DNA of 64,000 nt from Porphyromonas endodontalis ATCC 35406 (GCF_000174815.1 NZ_ACNN01000035.1:39393-103392), one strand, 5' to 3'; shown: positions 1 through 7,077, counted from the first letter of the stretch. The notes: a model not told the origin generated them from the sequence alone. Program-made: numbers and translations.

Positions 1-1
1 T

Positions 2-391
2 TGTACTCGGGAGCTGGATGTTCAGCAGTCCTATCCGTTCACGCTCGAAGTGATGCCCGTGCAGAAGGACATTGTCAAAGGACAGACGGCAGAGATACGT
101 TGCACGCTCAAACGTGGGGGAGATTTTGCCGACACGCACTACACCATCCGATATTTTCAGCCCGACGGCAAAGGAACACTGAAGATGGACGATGGCACGG
201 TGTTCAAGCCCAACGACCGCTATCCGCTCACCAAGGACGTGTTCCGCTTGTACTATACTTCGTTATCATCCGACCACCAGACGATTGACGTATATGTGGA
301 GGATAGTTTTGGTAAGGTCCAGCAGCTGACCTTTAGTTTCAACAACGGGCGGGAAGAAGGCAAGGACAAGCATGCATTTTCTCGCCACTAA
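2..391 (+). CDS. traQ: conjugative transposon protein TraQ (DUF3872), 5'-truncated by the window
   Basis: This is the C-terminal part of a TraQ-type protein of Bacteroides conjugative transposons. The reading frame is open from base 2, so the true start lies left of the window. The visible part reads as a compact beta-rich domain with motifs such as LEVMPVQKDI, GQTAEIRC and LYYTSLSSDHQTI, which match my memory of the DUF3872/TraQ family. In CTnDOT-like elements TraQ is one of the last genes of the tra operon and is needed for the mating apparatus, with no known enzymatic role. The lysozyme gene follows 11 bp later, as usual for these elements. Family assignment is from recognition, not a search. 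Confidence 0.8.
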   Translation, partial: CTRELDVQQSYPFTLEVMPVQKDIVKGQTAEIRCTLKRGGDFADTHYTIRYFQPDGKGTLKMDDGTVFKPNDRYPLTKDVFRLYYTSLSSDHQTIDVYVEDSFGKVQQLTFSFNNGREEGKDKHAFSRH

Positions 392-402
392 GAACATAAC
401 TG

Positions 403-909
403 ATGCGAACGATAAATTCTTTCATTTTACTTTGTGTATTCTGCCTGTTCTGTCAGCCGACCCTTGCCCGGCGCAGGGTGCGGTTGACAGACTTGCCGCC
501 TTTTGAGCGTGCGGTGGTTGTCGTAAAATATTTTGAGGGACTGCACGGAAAGGGCTGTTATCCGTACGTCGGATATGGGCATCAGTTGCAGCCGGGCGAG
601 CATTTCTCTTCCAATATGACGGAACGGCAGGCGGACTCGCTGCTCCGAGCCGACCTTTGGAAATGCTTTGAATACTTCAAAGGTTATGGCAAGGATGCCC
701 TGCTGCTGACCTTGCTTGCCTACAACGTGGGCGTTGGGCGATTACTCGGTTATGGCAAGCACCCCAAAAGCCGACTGCTGCAAAAGATAGAGGCAGGGGA
801 CAGAAACATCTATCGGGAGTATGTCTCGTTCTGCCGGCACAAGGGCAAGGTCTTGAGAGGATTAGTCAAACGGAGACATGTGGAGTATGCCTTGTTCTTT
901 CTTCCTTAG
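403..909 (+). CDS. exported lysozyme-like protein of the conjugative element
   Basis: A 168-residue protein with an N-terminal hydrophobic signal (about residues 6-22, ending near TLARRR). It resembles glycoside hydrolase family 24 (phage-type) lysozymes: FEGLHGKGCYPYVGYGH near residues 44-60 carries the expected glutamate and the G-Y-G-H motif, and LLTLLAYNVGVGRLL matches the later helical region. The likely job is local opening of peptidoglycan so the conjugation channel can cross the cell wall. It sits 11 bp after traQ and is probably the last gene of the tra operon; a hairpin terminator follows at 1014. Catalytic residues after the glutamate are not certain by eye. Confidence 0.8.
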   Translation: MRTINSFILLCVFCLFCQPTLARRRVRLTDLPPFERAVVVVKYFEGLHGKGCYPYVGYGHQLQPGEHFSSNMTERQADSLLRADLWKCFEYFKGYGKDALLLTLLAYNVGVGRLLGYGKHPKSRLLQKIEAGDRNIYREYVSFCRHKGKVLRGLVKRRHVEYALFFLP

Positions 910-1013
910 CAAATATGAAATGTAATTTCTTTGCGACTTTCTTTTGCTTCTTTGCTTTGGTCGCCTGCTTGTTCAAAGACAAAGACGAGTTGTTGAGCAA
1001 AGCGAAAAAAAGA

Positions 1014-1042
1014 AGCCACGCAAATTTTCGGTTTGCGTGGCT
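1014..1042. terminator. bidirectional terminator between converging tra operon and leftward block
   Basis: A perfect 11-bp stem (1014-1024 with 1032-1042) encloses a 7-nt loop. An A-run lies before it on the + strand (T-run for leftward transcripts) and a T-rich stretch follows, so it can stop transcripts from both sides. It lies between the rightward lysozyme gene and the leftward gene ending at 1068. Confidence 0.8.
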
Positions 1043-1067
1043 CTTGATTTTATTAAAGATGCTATTT

Positions 1068-1286
1068 CTACACTTTCGTTATTCTGTCTATTCGTTTGTT
1101 GGGGTGTATATCGAAAGCCCAGTTTATCTCATCATCGGGTAAGGTACTGTGAATGCTTCCACCCATTACCAACCCACAATTTTGCAGGACTTTCTGCCGT
1201 GCTTCCTCATTGCTCTCAGCAACCACATCGAATACGCCGTCAAAAACATATTGCGTATATACCAAAAATCTTTGTTTCTTCTTCAT
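1068..1286 (-). CDS. hypothetical small element protein (72 aa)
   Basis: I do not recognise this protein. The frame is open further upstream, but the ATG giving MKKKQRFLVYTQYVFDGVF is preferred because it lies 11 nt after the stop of the preceding gene; a longer version would overlap that gene by over 60 nt. The protein is soluble, with a beta strand-like start and a helix around SNEEARQKVL, a pattern seen in many small conjugative-element proteins that handle modified protein chains or nucleic acid, but no function can be assigned. It is last in the leftward block and is followed by the terminator at 1014-1042. Confidence 0.6.
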   Translation of the reverse strand: MKKKQRFLVYTQYVFDGVFDVVAESNEEARQKVLQNCGLVMGGSIHSTLPDDEINWAFDIHPNKRIDRITKV

Positions 1287-1297
1287 AATTTCCAATC

Positions 1298-1552
1298 TTA
1301 AAATTCGACCTTTAATAATCTGTACTGCTTTGGCTCTCCATTGGATAATTTGCGGTGTGTGAGCCAAAAGTGATGTGCGCCATAGCCGTATGCAAAGAAT
1401 TTGTCAAGTTCCGTTTCTTCAGCTATTTTGCTGATTGCCGTCCTTAACTCTTCCTCGTTGTCGGATAGGGTTATTGCGTTGATAACCCTGATGAGTATGT
1501 GCGGTATCTCGTCTGCACAGTTATAGATAATGTTTTCAATCTCTGTTTTCAT
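1298..1552 (-). CDS. hypothetical small element protein (84 aa)
   Basis: A small acidic, helical protein (MKTEIENII..., with LSDNEEELRTAISKIAEETELDKFFAYGYG in the middle and an aromatic stretch HHFWLTHRKL). Homologues of this shape are common beside PcfJ/PcfK genes in Bacteroides conjugative elements; I believe it belongs to a named DUF family (possibly DUF6956) but cannot verify the number. It lies 25 bp after the PcfJ-like gene and is probably co-transcribed with it. No enzymatic motif or membrane segment is visible. Confidence 0.65.
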   Translation of the reverse strand: MKTEIENIIYNCADEIPHILIRVINAITLSDNEEELRTAISKIAEETELDKFFAYGYGAHHFWLTHRKLSNGEPKQYRLLKVEF

Positions 1553-1577
1553 ATTTCTAATTATTTAACGGTTCATA

Positions 1578-2852
1578 CTATGCCGTTGCCTTCATTCGCT
1601 GACTGATGAGTCTTCGGTTGGCATTGACAAGGTTCACTATCTGCTCGTGATACTCCGTATTCTTGTTGCACACGCCACGACTTTGCACCACTTCCAATGT
1701 TTTCAGTGAGACTTCAATCGTCTCTATCCGTCTACCCTCAATCGTAGCCGATAGGATTAGTGAGTCCTCTTTAAGATAATATTCGTTGGAAAATAGACAA
1801 TGGTGCATTGATACGGCTTCTTTCAAATGCTCCTGCACACTTTCCAATACATGGACTTGGATTGTTCCGTCTGTGAAACGGATGCCGAAGAACTTGGATT
1901 TAAGTTCCTTGAAACGCTTTTCATTTTCCATTGCCTTTTGCTGTTTCTTGGCAAGTTCCTCCTTTTCTCTTTGCGTGAGCAGTTCTCTATGTCTGCGGTC
2001 GTGTTCGGCATGGAGGTCGGCAGGACAAAGATGTTTCGGGCTGTGTATGTCCTTTCCCAGTCTGCGGAGCATATCCACATAGTCGCACCAAAGGGAAATA
2101 TCCGTTATATCGTAGCCGTTGCGGACTGCAATCTTATAGGATTGCCAATAATCGTCAAACGCTCTTCTTTTGCCAAGAAAATAGCGCAGGTGGTCTGTAC
2201 GTCCCGACTTCATCAATGTTTCGGCACGGCTGTCGGAAAGCAATGCAGGAATGAGTGTTGTCGGAGCAATGTCGTGAAAATCATCCTTAAAACCATTCCT
2301 GCGGAGTGTGTCCGTAACCTTGAACTTGGGATATATCTGCGAATAGGCTGCATATCGGTAGGCTTCGTTGTCGTTGCGGATTGCCATAGGTGCGCAATAG
2401 GAGAATGTATCAACGTATCTCCCCAATACTCTCTGAACGGCAACAATTGTCTTTCGTCCTTGTGCGTTCCACCAATACTGACCGATTTCAAGCGCATAGT
2501 GCTCTGCCTTGCAGCCTTTCTCCATTTCAGCTACGAGGAGGAACATACGCAACACTTGGTATTCTCCACAAGCGGTAAGTGTGGTGAAATACCGCTTTTG
2601 TTGCAATTTCCTTTGGAATGTCTCCTTGACCTGCAACTTTGCCCTGCAGTGAGGGCAAGTGCAAGTATCGGCAGGCTTTTCCATTATCCAACTATGCCCG
2701 CAATCCATACAAGTGGTGCGACCCTTGGGCAAGCGGTAGGCGAAGTGGTCTATGCACTCACGGAATGCCCATTTGCTTTGTGTTGTGGTTATCGGGCGAA
2801 GATGCTTGCTTTGTTCCAAAACTGCCTCTTCAAATTTGTTTCTTGGTTTCAT
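1578..2852 (-). CDS. PcfJ-like protein
   Basis: A 424-residue protein resembling the PcfJ family, carried by many Bacteroidetes conjugative transposons and named after a gene of the enterococcal plasmid pCF10. Residues about 47-72 form a zinc-ribbon-like set of cysteines (CMDC then CTCPHC). The middle is helical, with an E/K-rich segment around residues 290-320 (REKEELAKKQQKAMENEKRF), and the C-terminal part contains MHHCLFSNEYY, a typical PcfJ signature. Its biochemical role is unknown; conservation next to PcfK suggests a shared job in processing or establishing the transferred DNA. The gene starts 4 bp after pcfK ends, so the two are surely one operon. Confidence 0.85.
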   Translation of the reverse strand: MKPRNKFEEAVLEQSKHLRPITTTQSKWAFRECIDHFAYRLPKGRTTCMDCGHSWIMEKPADTCTCPHCRAKLQVKETFQRKLQQKRYFTTLTACGEYQVLRMFLLVAEMEKGCKAEHYALEIGQYWWNAQGRKTIVAVQRVLGRYVDTFSYCAPMAIRNDNEAYRYAAYSQIYPKFKVTDTLRRNGFKDDFHDIAPTTLIPALLSDSRAETLMKSGRTDHLRYFLGKRRAFDDYWQSYKIAVRNGYDITDISLWCDYVDMLRRLGKDIHSPKHLCPADLHAEHDRRHRELLTQREKEELAKKQQKAMENEKRFKELKSKFFGIRFTDGTIQVHVLESVQEHLKEAVSMHHCLFSNEYYLKEDSLILSATIEGRRIETIEVSLKTLEVVQSRGVCNKNTEYHEQIVNLVNANRRLISQRMKATA

Positions 2853-2856
2853 AAGC

Positions 2857-3276
2857 TTAAAAATCGAATAGTGATGGTTGTACTTGGGTTGCTATGTTCT
2901 CGGTCTTTTTCACTCGTGTGTTACGACTCTGTATTTTGGCAAGTTCCTCACGCTGATATTGCTTAATGGCTTCCTGCCTTGCTTCGGCTTTTTCTTCTTC
3001 CGTTAGTTCCACAACGTGATTAACGGCTACTTGGCAGGAAACAGCCTTACCCACCTCTATATCGTCTTCATCATAGTAGTGAACAGCCATAGAGAAGATT
3101 TCATCATCATCAAAGCCGTTGCAACCGCTTTTCTGCACTTCATTAAGAATGTAGGTGATGCACTCCTCGATATTCTTGTTCGGTTTCATCAAGTTAGGGG
3201 CAAACAAAGGGTCTGTCATAGCACGCTGATTGAGATACTCGGCTATTGTCCGTGTGAAATGTTCTGTTCCTTTCAT
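2857..3276 (-). CDS. PcfK-like protein
   Basis: A 139-residue acidic protein resembling PcfK of conjugative elements. Visible features: an N-terminal helix (FTRTIAEYLNQRA), a central acidic part (DDDEIFSMAVHYYDEDDIEVGK), a charged helix rich in E, A, R and Q, and a C-terminus ending in LFDF. The tail with a hydrophobic/aromatic LF pair preceded by polar residues is like a beta-clamp-binding peptide (QxxLF type: QPSLFDF), so interaction with the replication clamp is a reasonable guess. Function is not established. It is directly upstream of the PcfJ-like gene and 22 bp downstream of the 143-aa gene. Confidence 0.8.
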   Translation of the reverse strand: MKGTEHFTRTIAEYLNQRAMTDPLFAPNLMKPNKNIEECITYILNEVQKSGCNGFDDDEIFSMAVHYYDEDDIEVGKAVSCQVAVNHVVELTEEEKAEARQEAIKQYQREELAKIQSRNTRVKKTENIATQVQPSLFDF

Positions 3277-3298
3277 TGTCGTATATGTTTTGATGTTG

Positions 3299-3730
3299 TT
3301 AATACTTGGGAATTTCTACTATTTGATTGATGCGTCCATACAGGTAGGCTCTTAGGCTTGTTCTGTCGGGTGCGTAATACTCTGTCCATTGTCCGTACTG
3401 ATTGACAAGGTATTTCTTCAGTACATCGAAGAAGTCAAACCTCCAGCCTTGCAGGGGCACGGCTGTGCGGAAGTAGGTGTTTGAGTTTACGGCTTCACAT
3501 AGCCAATTTTTCTCTTCACGACTCATCTGTTCGCCACAATTGAGTTTCAGACGAAGAAGATAAACCTTGCTATTACAAAGGCTCTCCAAAGGGGGAACAT
3601 CCCATTGTACAAACTTAATTGCCAACACTTGCTCACTCTTTTCAGCCGTAGGGTTAATGCGGTAATGAGAGGAGGAGCTATATCCTTTGCTGTTCATCGA
3701 AGATGTTGTATTTACTTTTTGCTTATCCAT
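3299..3730 (-). CDS. hypothetical element protein (143 aa)
   Basis: I do not recognise it firmly; it looks like one of the conserved hypothetical proteins of CTnDOT-like elements. The frame stays open up to 4042, but that extension passes through the palindrome/promoter region and a terminator hairpin, so the ATG at 3730 (MDKQKVNTTSSMNSK) is chosen. The protein has a polar N-terminus, then a soluble region with QWDVPPLESLC, EEKNWLCEAVN and a basic aromatic C-terminal half (GWRFDFFDVLKKYLVNQYGQW). No signal peptide or membrane segment. It probably opens the operon with pcfK and pcfJ (22-bp gap to pcfK). Confidence 0.65.
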   Translation of the reverse strand: MDKQKVNTTSSMNSKGYSSSSHYRINPTAEKSEQVLAIKFVQWDVPPLESLCNSKVYLLRLKLNCGEQMSREEKNWLCEAVNSNTYFRTAVPLQGWRFDFFDVLKKYLVNQYGQWTEYYAPDRTSLRAYLYGRINQIVEIPKY

Positions 3731-3817
3731 AGCGACATTTTTTTTATGCGTCCAAAGATCGGAGTATGCTGATTCCTTTTTGTAGCAAAATAGAGGTAGC
3801 GGGGTGGGCTTGCACAA

Positions 3818-3868
3818 GGTTTTGGCGGAAAATACAACCCGTAGGTGTGGAGATTTTCCAGACAAACC
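3818..3868. promoter_or_regulatory. imperfect palindrome upstream of an orphan promoter
   Basis: Arms 3818-3833 and 3853-3868 are inverted copies with about 12 of 16 positions matching. The palindrome lies 16 bp upstream of a consensus rightward promoter and inside the 280-bp gap ahead of the leftward gene starting at 3730. It could be an operator, or an RNA hairpin in the leader of the leftward operon. Confidence 0.5.
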
Positions 3869-3884
3869 AAGCGGCACAGACCTT

Positions 3885-3914
3885 TTGAAAGCCACAAGCC
3901 CCGTACTACCTTTG
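3885..3914 (+). promoter_or_regulatory. consensus Bacteroidetes promoter, rightward, no gene downstream
   Basis: TTG at 3885-3887 and TACCTTTG at 3907-3914, separated by 19 bp, match the Bacteroidetes -33/-7 consensus. Transcription would begin near 3921 and run rightward into genes that are all encoded on the other strand, so it would make an antisense or small RNA. See the finding. Confidence 0.55.
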
Positions 3915-4011
3915 CGGATAAAAAGGGAACAGCATCCGTCTTCTTCATTTCGCATATTGTGGAGCATTGGAAAGGAAGCGAAAGTGCAACGCCCATAGTG
4001 GGAAATAGAAA

Positions 4012-4044
4012 AGGTGGCTATCTCGAAATGTGAGATAACCACCT
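4012..4044 (-). terminator. terminator after the small membrane protein gene
   Basis: A 13-bp stem with one mismatch (4012-4024 with 4032-4044), loop of 7 nt. Read leftward it is followed by a T-rich stretch (ACCTTTTCTATTT). It lies 40 bp past the stop of the leftward gene ending at 4084. Confidence 0.7.
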
Positions 4045-4083
4045 GATGAACGATAAATGAAAGGTATTACAAAGCCGTGCTTC

Positions 4084-4431
4084 TCAAAGCACGCAAAGCA
4101 GGATGGCACAGAGTATCGCCAGCCAGAAGAGAATGCTCAGCAGCGTAAAGGTAATTTGGAGAATGACTCTGACAATAAAGCGTAGTATCAGAAAACCTGC
4201 AATGACTGACAAGGCGGTAACGACCTGTGGCGTTACTATCTTCGAGATAAGCCAAACGACACCGATAACGATGGAAAGCAGGATAGCGAGTTCGATGAAG
4301 CGTGTCCAAGAGAAGCGGCGGACTTGCTTGGGAGAAATCGACTGCTGCTTGATTTTATCGGTTTTGTTCGATACGTCTGCCTTGATGAAGGCAGGTGTGT
4401 GAATGTCTTGATTCATGATGATTGTATTCAT
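4084..4431 (-). CDS. small membrane protein of the conjugative element (115 aa)
   Basis: A protein with a polar N-terminal part (about residues 1-45) followed by two or three hydrophobic segments: LAILLSIVIGVVWLISKIV, VVTALSVIAGFLILRFIV and a C-terminal run ending AILLCVL. The C-terminus finishes inside or at the membrane. I know no function; comparable small membrane proteins lie near the integrase in many such elements. Start could be the first ATG (4431) or the ATG five codons later giving MNQDIHT. The start codon lies only 4 nt from the base of the large hairpin 4436-4557, so its translation or transcription may depend on that structure. Confidence 0.6.
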   Translation of the reverse strand: MNTIIMNQDIHTPAFIKADVSNKTDKIKQQSISPKQVRRFSWTRFIELAILLSIVIGVVWLISKIVTPQVVTALSVIAGFLILRFIVRVILQITFTLLSILFWLAILCAILLCVL

Positions 4432-4435
4432 AATC

Positions 4436-4557
4436 GGAGCTTTTAATAGTTCAAGAGCAATAACAAGATGCGCAGACTACACAAAGACAAGTGTTTGCAA
4501 AACTCTTGTCGTGTGGAGTGGAGCGTTTATCTTGGCTCTTGACACTACAAAAGCTCC
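4436..4557. other. 122-nt nearly continuous hairpin filling an intergenic gap
   Basis: Nested inverted segments: 4436-4444 with 4549-4557 (9/9), 4447-4450 with 4544-4547, 4451-4458 with 4535-4542 (8/8), 4464-4469 with 4529-4534 (6/6), 4476-4483 with 4512-4519 (7/8) and 4486-4491 with 4505-4510 (6/6). Only small bulges separate them. It occupies almost all of the 139 bp between the DUF1896 gene and the small membrane protein gene. It may be a structured RNA leader, an attenuator, a transfer-related DNA hairpin, or a short palindromic mobile element. Confidence 0.65.
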
Positions 4558-4570
4558 CGATGGTGCTGCA

Positions 4571-5035
4571 TCAAGTCATGTTCTCACCGCCTATCGTTGG
4601 CAGACCATTGACCTCAATGAGCAGAACGATTGTTCCTGTCAGTTCGGTGTAGAGTTTCTCATATTCCGGACTTGCGCCGAAGTCGTCCGTCAGCTCATAC
4701 TTGTCGAAAACGCTTTGCACAGACTTGTTCTTCAGAAGTATCGGGGAGAGCTTTTCGGGGAGTGGAGAGGGCAGTTCTTTCTCAAACTCATTCTCCAAGA
4801 CAGACACAAGCGTATCGTACTTTGAGAAATGCAGTCCTCTATACAACACTTCGCTTGCCATACTCTCAGCTTCGGGATGCGAGAAGCCTTGTGCCACTGC
4901 ATCGCAGTAGGTGGTAAGAGCTTCGTCGGTTCTTGCCGTTATGAATGGTTTGTCACTCAGCATTTCGGGGAAATGCTCACTGAGGTAGTTCTCTAACTTC
5001 AGACGGAAGTAGGATAGTTCTTTCTTAGTTGTCAT
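4571..5035 (-). CDS. DUF1896 family protein
   Basis: A 154-residue protein of the DUF1896 family, recognisable by MTTKKELSYFRLKLENYL at the start, EVLYRGLHFSKYDTLVSVL in the middle and EYEKLYTELTGTI near the end. The family is typical of Bacteroidetes conjugative transposons and lies close to the integrase. It is soluble and mostly helical; its function is unknown. It starts 33 bp after the integrase stop and may be co-transcribed with it. The downstream gap to the next leftward gene is filled by the long hairpin at 4436-4557. Confidence 0.88.
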   Translation of the reverse strand: MTTKKELSYFRLKLENYLSEHFPEMLSDKPFITARTDEALTTYCDAVAQGFSHPEAESMASEVLYRGLHFSKYDTLVSVLENEFEKELPSPLPEKLSPILLKNKSVQSVFDKYELTDDFGASPEYEKLYTELTGTIVLLIEVNGLPTIGGENMT

Positions 5036-5068
5036 AATCTTCTTGGTTTAGGGTTATACATTATTATA

Positions 5069-6295
5069 TTATCGGATGCCCATCGCCTTATTGAACTTGC
5101 CGAGCTTATCGGCGAGTTGCTCCATATCATGCTCTATCTTCTTGTTGGTTATGCGGGCATATATTTGTGTGGTCTTGATGTTAGTATGCCCCAACATCTT
5201 CGATACACTTTCCATCGGAACGCCCTTACTCAAAGACATGGTGGCAAATGTATGCCGGGCAAGGTGGAAGGTCAGGTTCTTCTTGACACCGCAAAGGTCG
5301 GCTATTTCTTTCAAATATGCGTTGGTTTTCTGATTGGTCAGTATGGGGAATAATTTGCCGTCCCGATAGGTCTTTCCACTATACTTTGCAATGATGCGCT
5401 TCGGAATATCGAGAAGTAGGACATTTGCTTCCACGCTTGTTTTCTGCCTTTTGGTCATAATCCACTGCTTGTCATCAAGTGTAACGATGTTGTCCGGTGT
5501 GAGATTGGATACGTCGATATATGCCAACCCTGTGAAGCAGGAGAAGATGAAAACATCCCTTACCAGTTCCAAACGCTGGATGCCGAAATCTTTGTTGGCT
5601 ATCTTCATGATTTCCTCGTCCGTGAGGAAACCACGGTTTACCGGCTCCAAGTGGAAGCGGTGATTAAGGAAGGGATCGTGATGCAAGACACCCATTTTCT
5701 GCCCTAAGATGACAATGGTCTTAAAAGTCTTCATCGTTTTAGTTGCCGTATTGGCATTCTGTCCAACAGCTGTGCGAAGATAAATATCAAATTCTCGGAT
5801 AACCGTATAAGTCAGCTCTGACAGCTTGATGTCTGCTCTTCTGTAGTCGTTTTGCAGGAACTCCAAGAAGTGCCGCCTGCAAACATTGTATTTTTGCAGT
5901 GTGGCAGCACTTACAGAAATGCCGACTTGTTGGGCAATATCCGCATTGTGCTTATCGAAAAGTTGCGACAGGGTGTCTATATCCTCTTTTTTACCTAAGA
6001 ACTCTGCCTTGATGCGTTCCAAGCACAAATCGGAGCTATCTTCCAACTTACGATAGATGTTTTGCAAGCCATTACGAATGTTGTCCAACTCGAGATTGGT
6101 ACTCAGAACGTCGGTTGTACGACCTTTGAGTTTCTCATTCTCTTTGTCCCAGAGGGATTGCACTACGGCAATTCCCGTGGAACCAAGTGAAAGACGTTCG
6201 TTGTTGAGATAGATTCTCAACATCACCGGTGTCTTTCCCTCCTTGTTTACATAGTTGCTTCTAAGATAGAAGACTGTTCTGAAAATTGACTTCAT
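5069..6295 (-). CDS. int: tyrosine recombinase / integrase of the conjugative element
   Basis: A 408-residue site-specific integrase that would excise and integrate the element. The frame extends to 6646, but the start at 6295 (MKSIFRTVFYLRSNY) gives the usual N-terminus and length of Bacteroidetes integrases; the extension would run through the arm-site repeats. Order: N-terminal arm-binding domain, core-binding SAM-like domain (about 105-200), catalytic domain (about 215-400). Catalytic signature: HLARHTFAT (H-x-x-R-H), LGHTNIKTTQIYAR (His and nucleophilic Tyr). At the place of the first conserved Arg the protein reads CFTGLAYIDV, so Ala replaces Arg, as in other Bacteroides integrases related to IntDOT. 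The gene points away from tRNA-Ser(UGA), whose 3' end is 370 bp upstream. Confidence 0.93.
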   Translation of the reverse strand: MKSIFRTVFYLRSNYVNKEGKTPVMLRIYLNNERLSLGSTGIAVVQSLWDKENEKLKGRTTDVLSTNLELDNIRNGLQNIYRKLEDSSDLCLERIKAEFLGKKEDIDTLSQLFDKHNADIAQQVGISVSAATLQKYNVCRRHFLEFLQNDYRRADIKLSELTYTVIREFDIYLRTAVGQNANTATKTMKTFKTIVILGQKMGVLHHDPFLNHRFHLEPVNRGFLTDEEIMKIANKDFGIQRLELVRDVFIFSCFTGLAYIDVSNLTPDNIVTLDDKQWIMTKRQKTSVEANVLLLDIPKRIIAKYSGKTYRDGKLFPILTNQKTNAYLKEIADLCGVKKNLTFHLARHTFATMSLSKGVPMESVSKMLGHTNIKTTQIYARITNKKIEHDMEQLADKLGKFNKAMGIR

Positions 6296-6311
6296 ACTTT
6301 GCTTGTTTTTA

Positions 6312-6515
6312 ATTGTAGCCAATAACAGAGAAATTGTAGCCGGACAGATGGCTGATTGTAGCCAAAAGTCCATTGTTTCAATCTCTGTAGACCGGCCACA
6401 AAGTTCTACATAATTGTTTGAATAACAGCAAAATACAAGTACTCTAAACGAACTCTCTACGAACTCTTGGCTACAATTTTTGGGAGGCTCAAAAAAATGT
6501 AGCCAGATTGTAGCC
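6312..6515. repeat. six 9-bp repeats (ATTGTAGCC), likely integrase arm-type sites
   Basis: Copies on the + strand: 6312-6320, 6333-6341, 6355-6363, 6507-6515, and 6496-6504 with one mismatch; one inverted copy at 6469-6477. The first three are spaced 21 and 22 bp, i.e. two helical turns. A second direct repeat, ACGAACTCT, occurs at 6448-6456 and 6459-6467. Their place between the integrase start and the tRNA end is where arm-type binding sites and accessory-factor sites are expected. Confidence 0.75.
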
Positions 6516-6585
6516 ACAGAAGAGTATTTTGGGCGTTCATACGACCTTTTTACGTACTCTGAAAGCTTGAATGGGCATAAAATAA

Positions 6586-6617
6586 AAGTGTCGTAACTCC
6601 TTGAAATTACGACACTT
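6586..6617. terminator. hairpin between integrase att region and tRNA-Ser
   Basis: A perfect 11-bp stem (6586-6596 with 6607-6617) around a 10-nt loop, T-rich on both exits. It could terminate the leftward tRNA-Ser transcript. It is framed by an 8-bp inverted repeat, GTACTCTG at 6554-6561 and CAGAGTAC at 6651-6658, which may belong to the attachment region. Confidence 0.6.
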
Positions 6618-6664
6618 ACAGATTTTTGAAGTTTTTGTCTACTCATTTTACAGAGTACTTCAAG

Positions 6665-6749
6665 CGGAGAGAGAGGGATTCGAACCCCCGGAGCCTCTCA
6701 GCTCAACGGTTTTCAAGACCGCCGCAATCGACCACTCTGCCATCTCTCC
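6665..6749 (-). tRNA. tRNA-Ser(UGA), integration target of the element
   Basis: An 85-nt type II tRNA with a 7-bp acceptor stem (6743-6749 with 6666-6672), anticodon TGA in the loop CTTGAAA, a long variable arm and a T loop TTCGAAT. CCA is not encoded. The 3' end faces the integrase, the usual geometry for integration into a tRNA gene with reconstruction of its 3' end. Confidence 0.95.
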
Positions 6750-6787
6750 ATTCAAGTAAAGGAAATCCCTTATCCTCGAATCGTCTG

Positions 6788-6817
6788 CAAAGGTAATACA
6801 TTCTTGTAAAATGGCAA
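6788..6817 (-). promoter_or_regulatory. promoter of tRNA-Ser(UGA)
   Basis: On the minus strand TTG (complement of 6815-6817) and TACCTTTG (complement of 6788-6795) are separated by exactly 19 bp, the Bacteroidetes consensus. It is 38 bp upstream of the mature tRNA 5' end. The rest of the gap to 7077 shows no gene. Confidence 0.75.
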
Positions 6818-7077
6818 TGCTTTCTGCCAGGAAAATACACCTTCAGACTCTCGAATTGCTAGGAATATAGGGGTGAGTAGGGTATTAGCTTCAACTAAAG
6901 TCCTGAACTAGAATGTAAAAGAGAGAATGTATCCAATGCCATCACTCCTCCTCCTTTCTTAAAGTGTTGCTTGTGTGGAATCCGAAAACTCCTTTTGTGT
7001 GTCACGTGGAGGGTTACAAACTTTGGTATGCTGACAACATAGGATTTGCATCTCTTTTCCTGTGGAGCCTCTTCCCC

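Noticed and set aside
915..1142. A 75-codon rightward frame starting 5 bp after the lysozyme gene, with a hydrophobic start
   Set aside because: It runs through the 11-bp terminator stem at 1014-1042 and into the 3' end of the convergent gene at 1068; the hydrophobic start alone is weak evidence.
1827..2966. Long plus-strand open frame (379 codons) opposite the PcfJ-like gene
   Set aside because: Antisense shadow of a recognisable gene; no motif, and cysteine-rich nonsense composition.
3731..4042. Upstream extension of the 143-aa gene
   Set aside because: It crosses the terminator at 4012-4044, the palindrome and the orphan promoter; composition is not protein-like.
6296..6646. N-terminal extension of the integrase frame
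   Set aside because: It spans the ATTGTAGCC repeats and the hairpin at 6586-6617 and has no resemblance to integrase N-termini; the start at 6295 fits the family.
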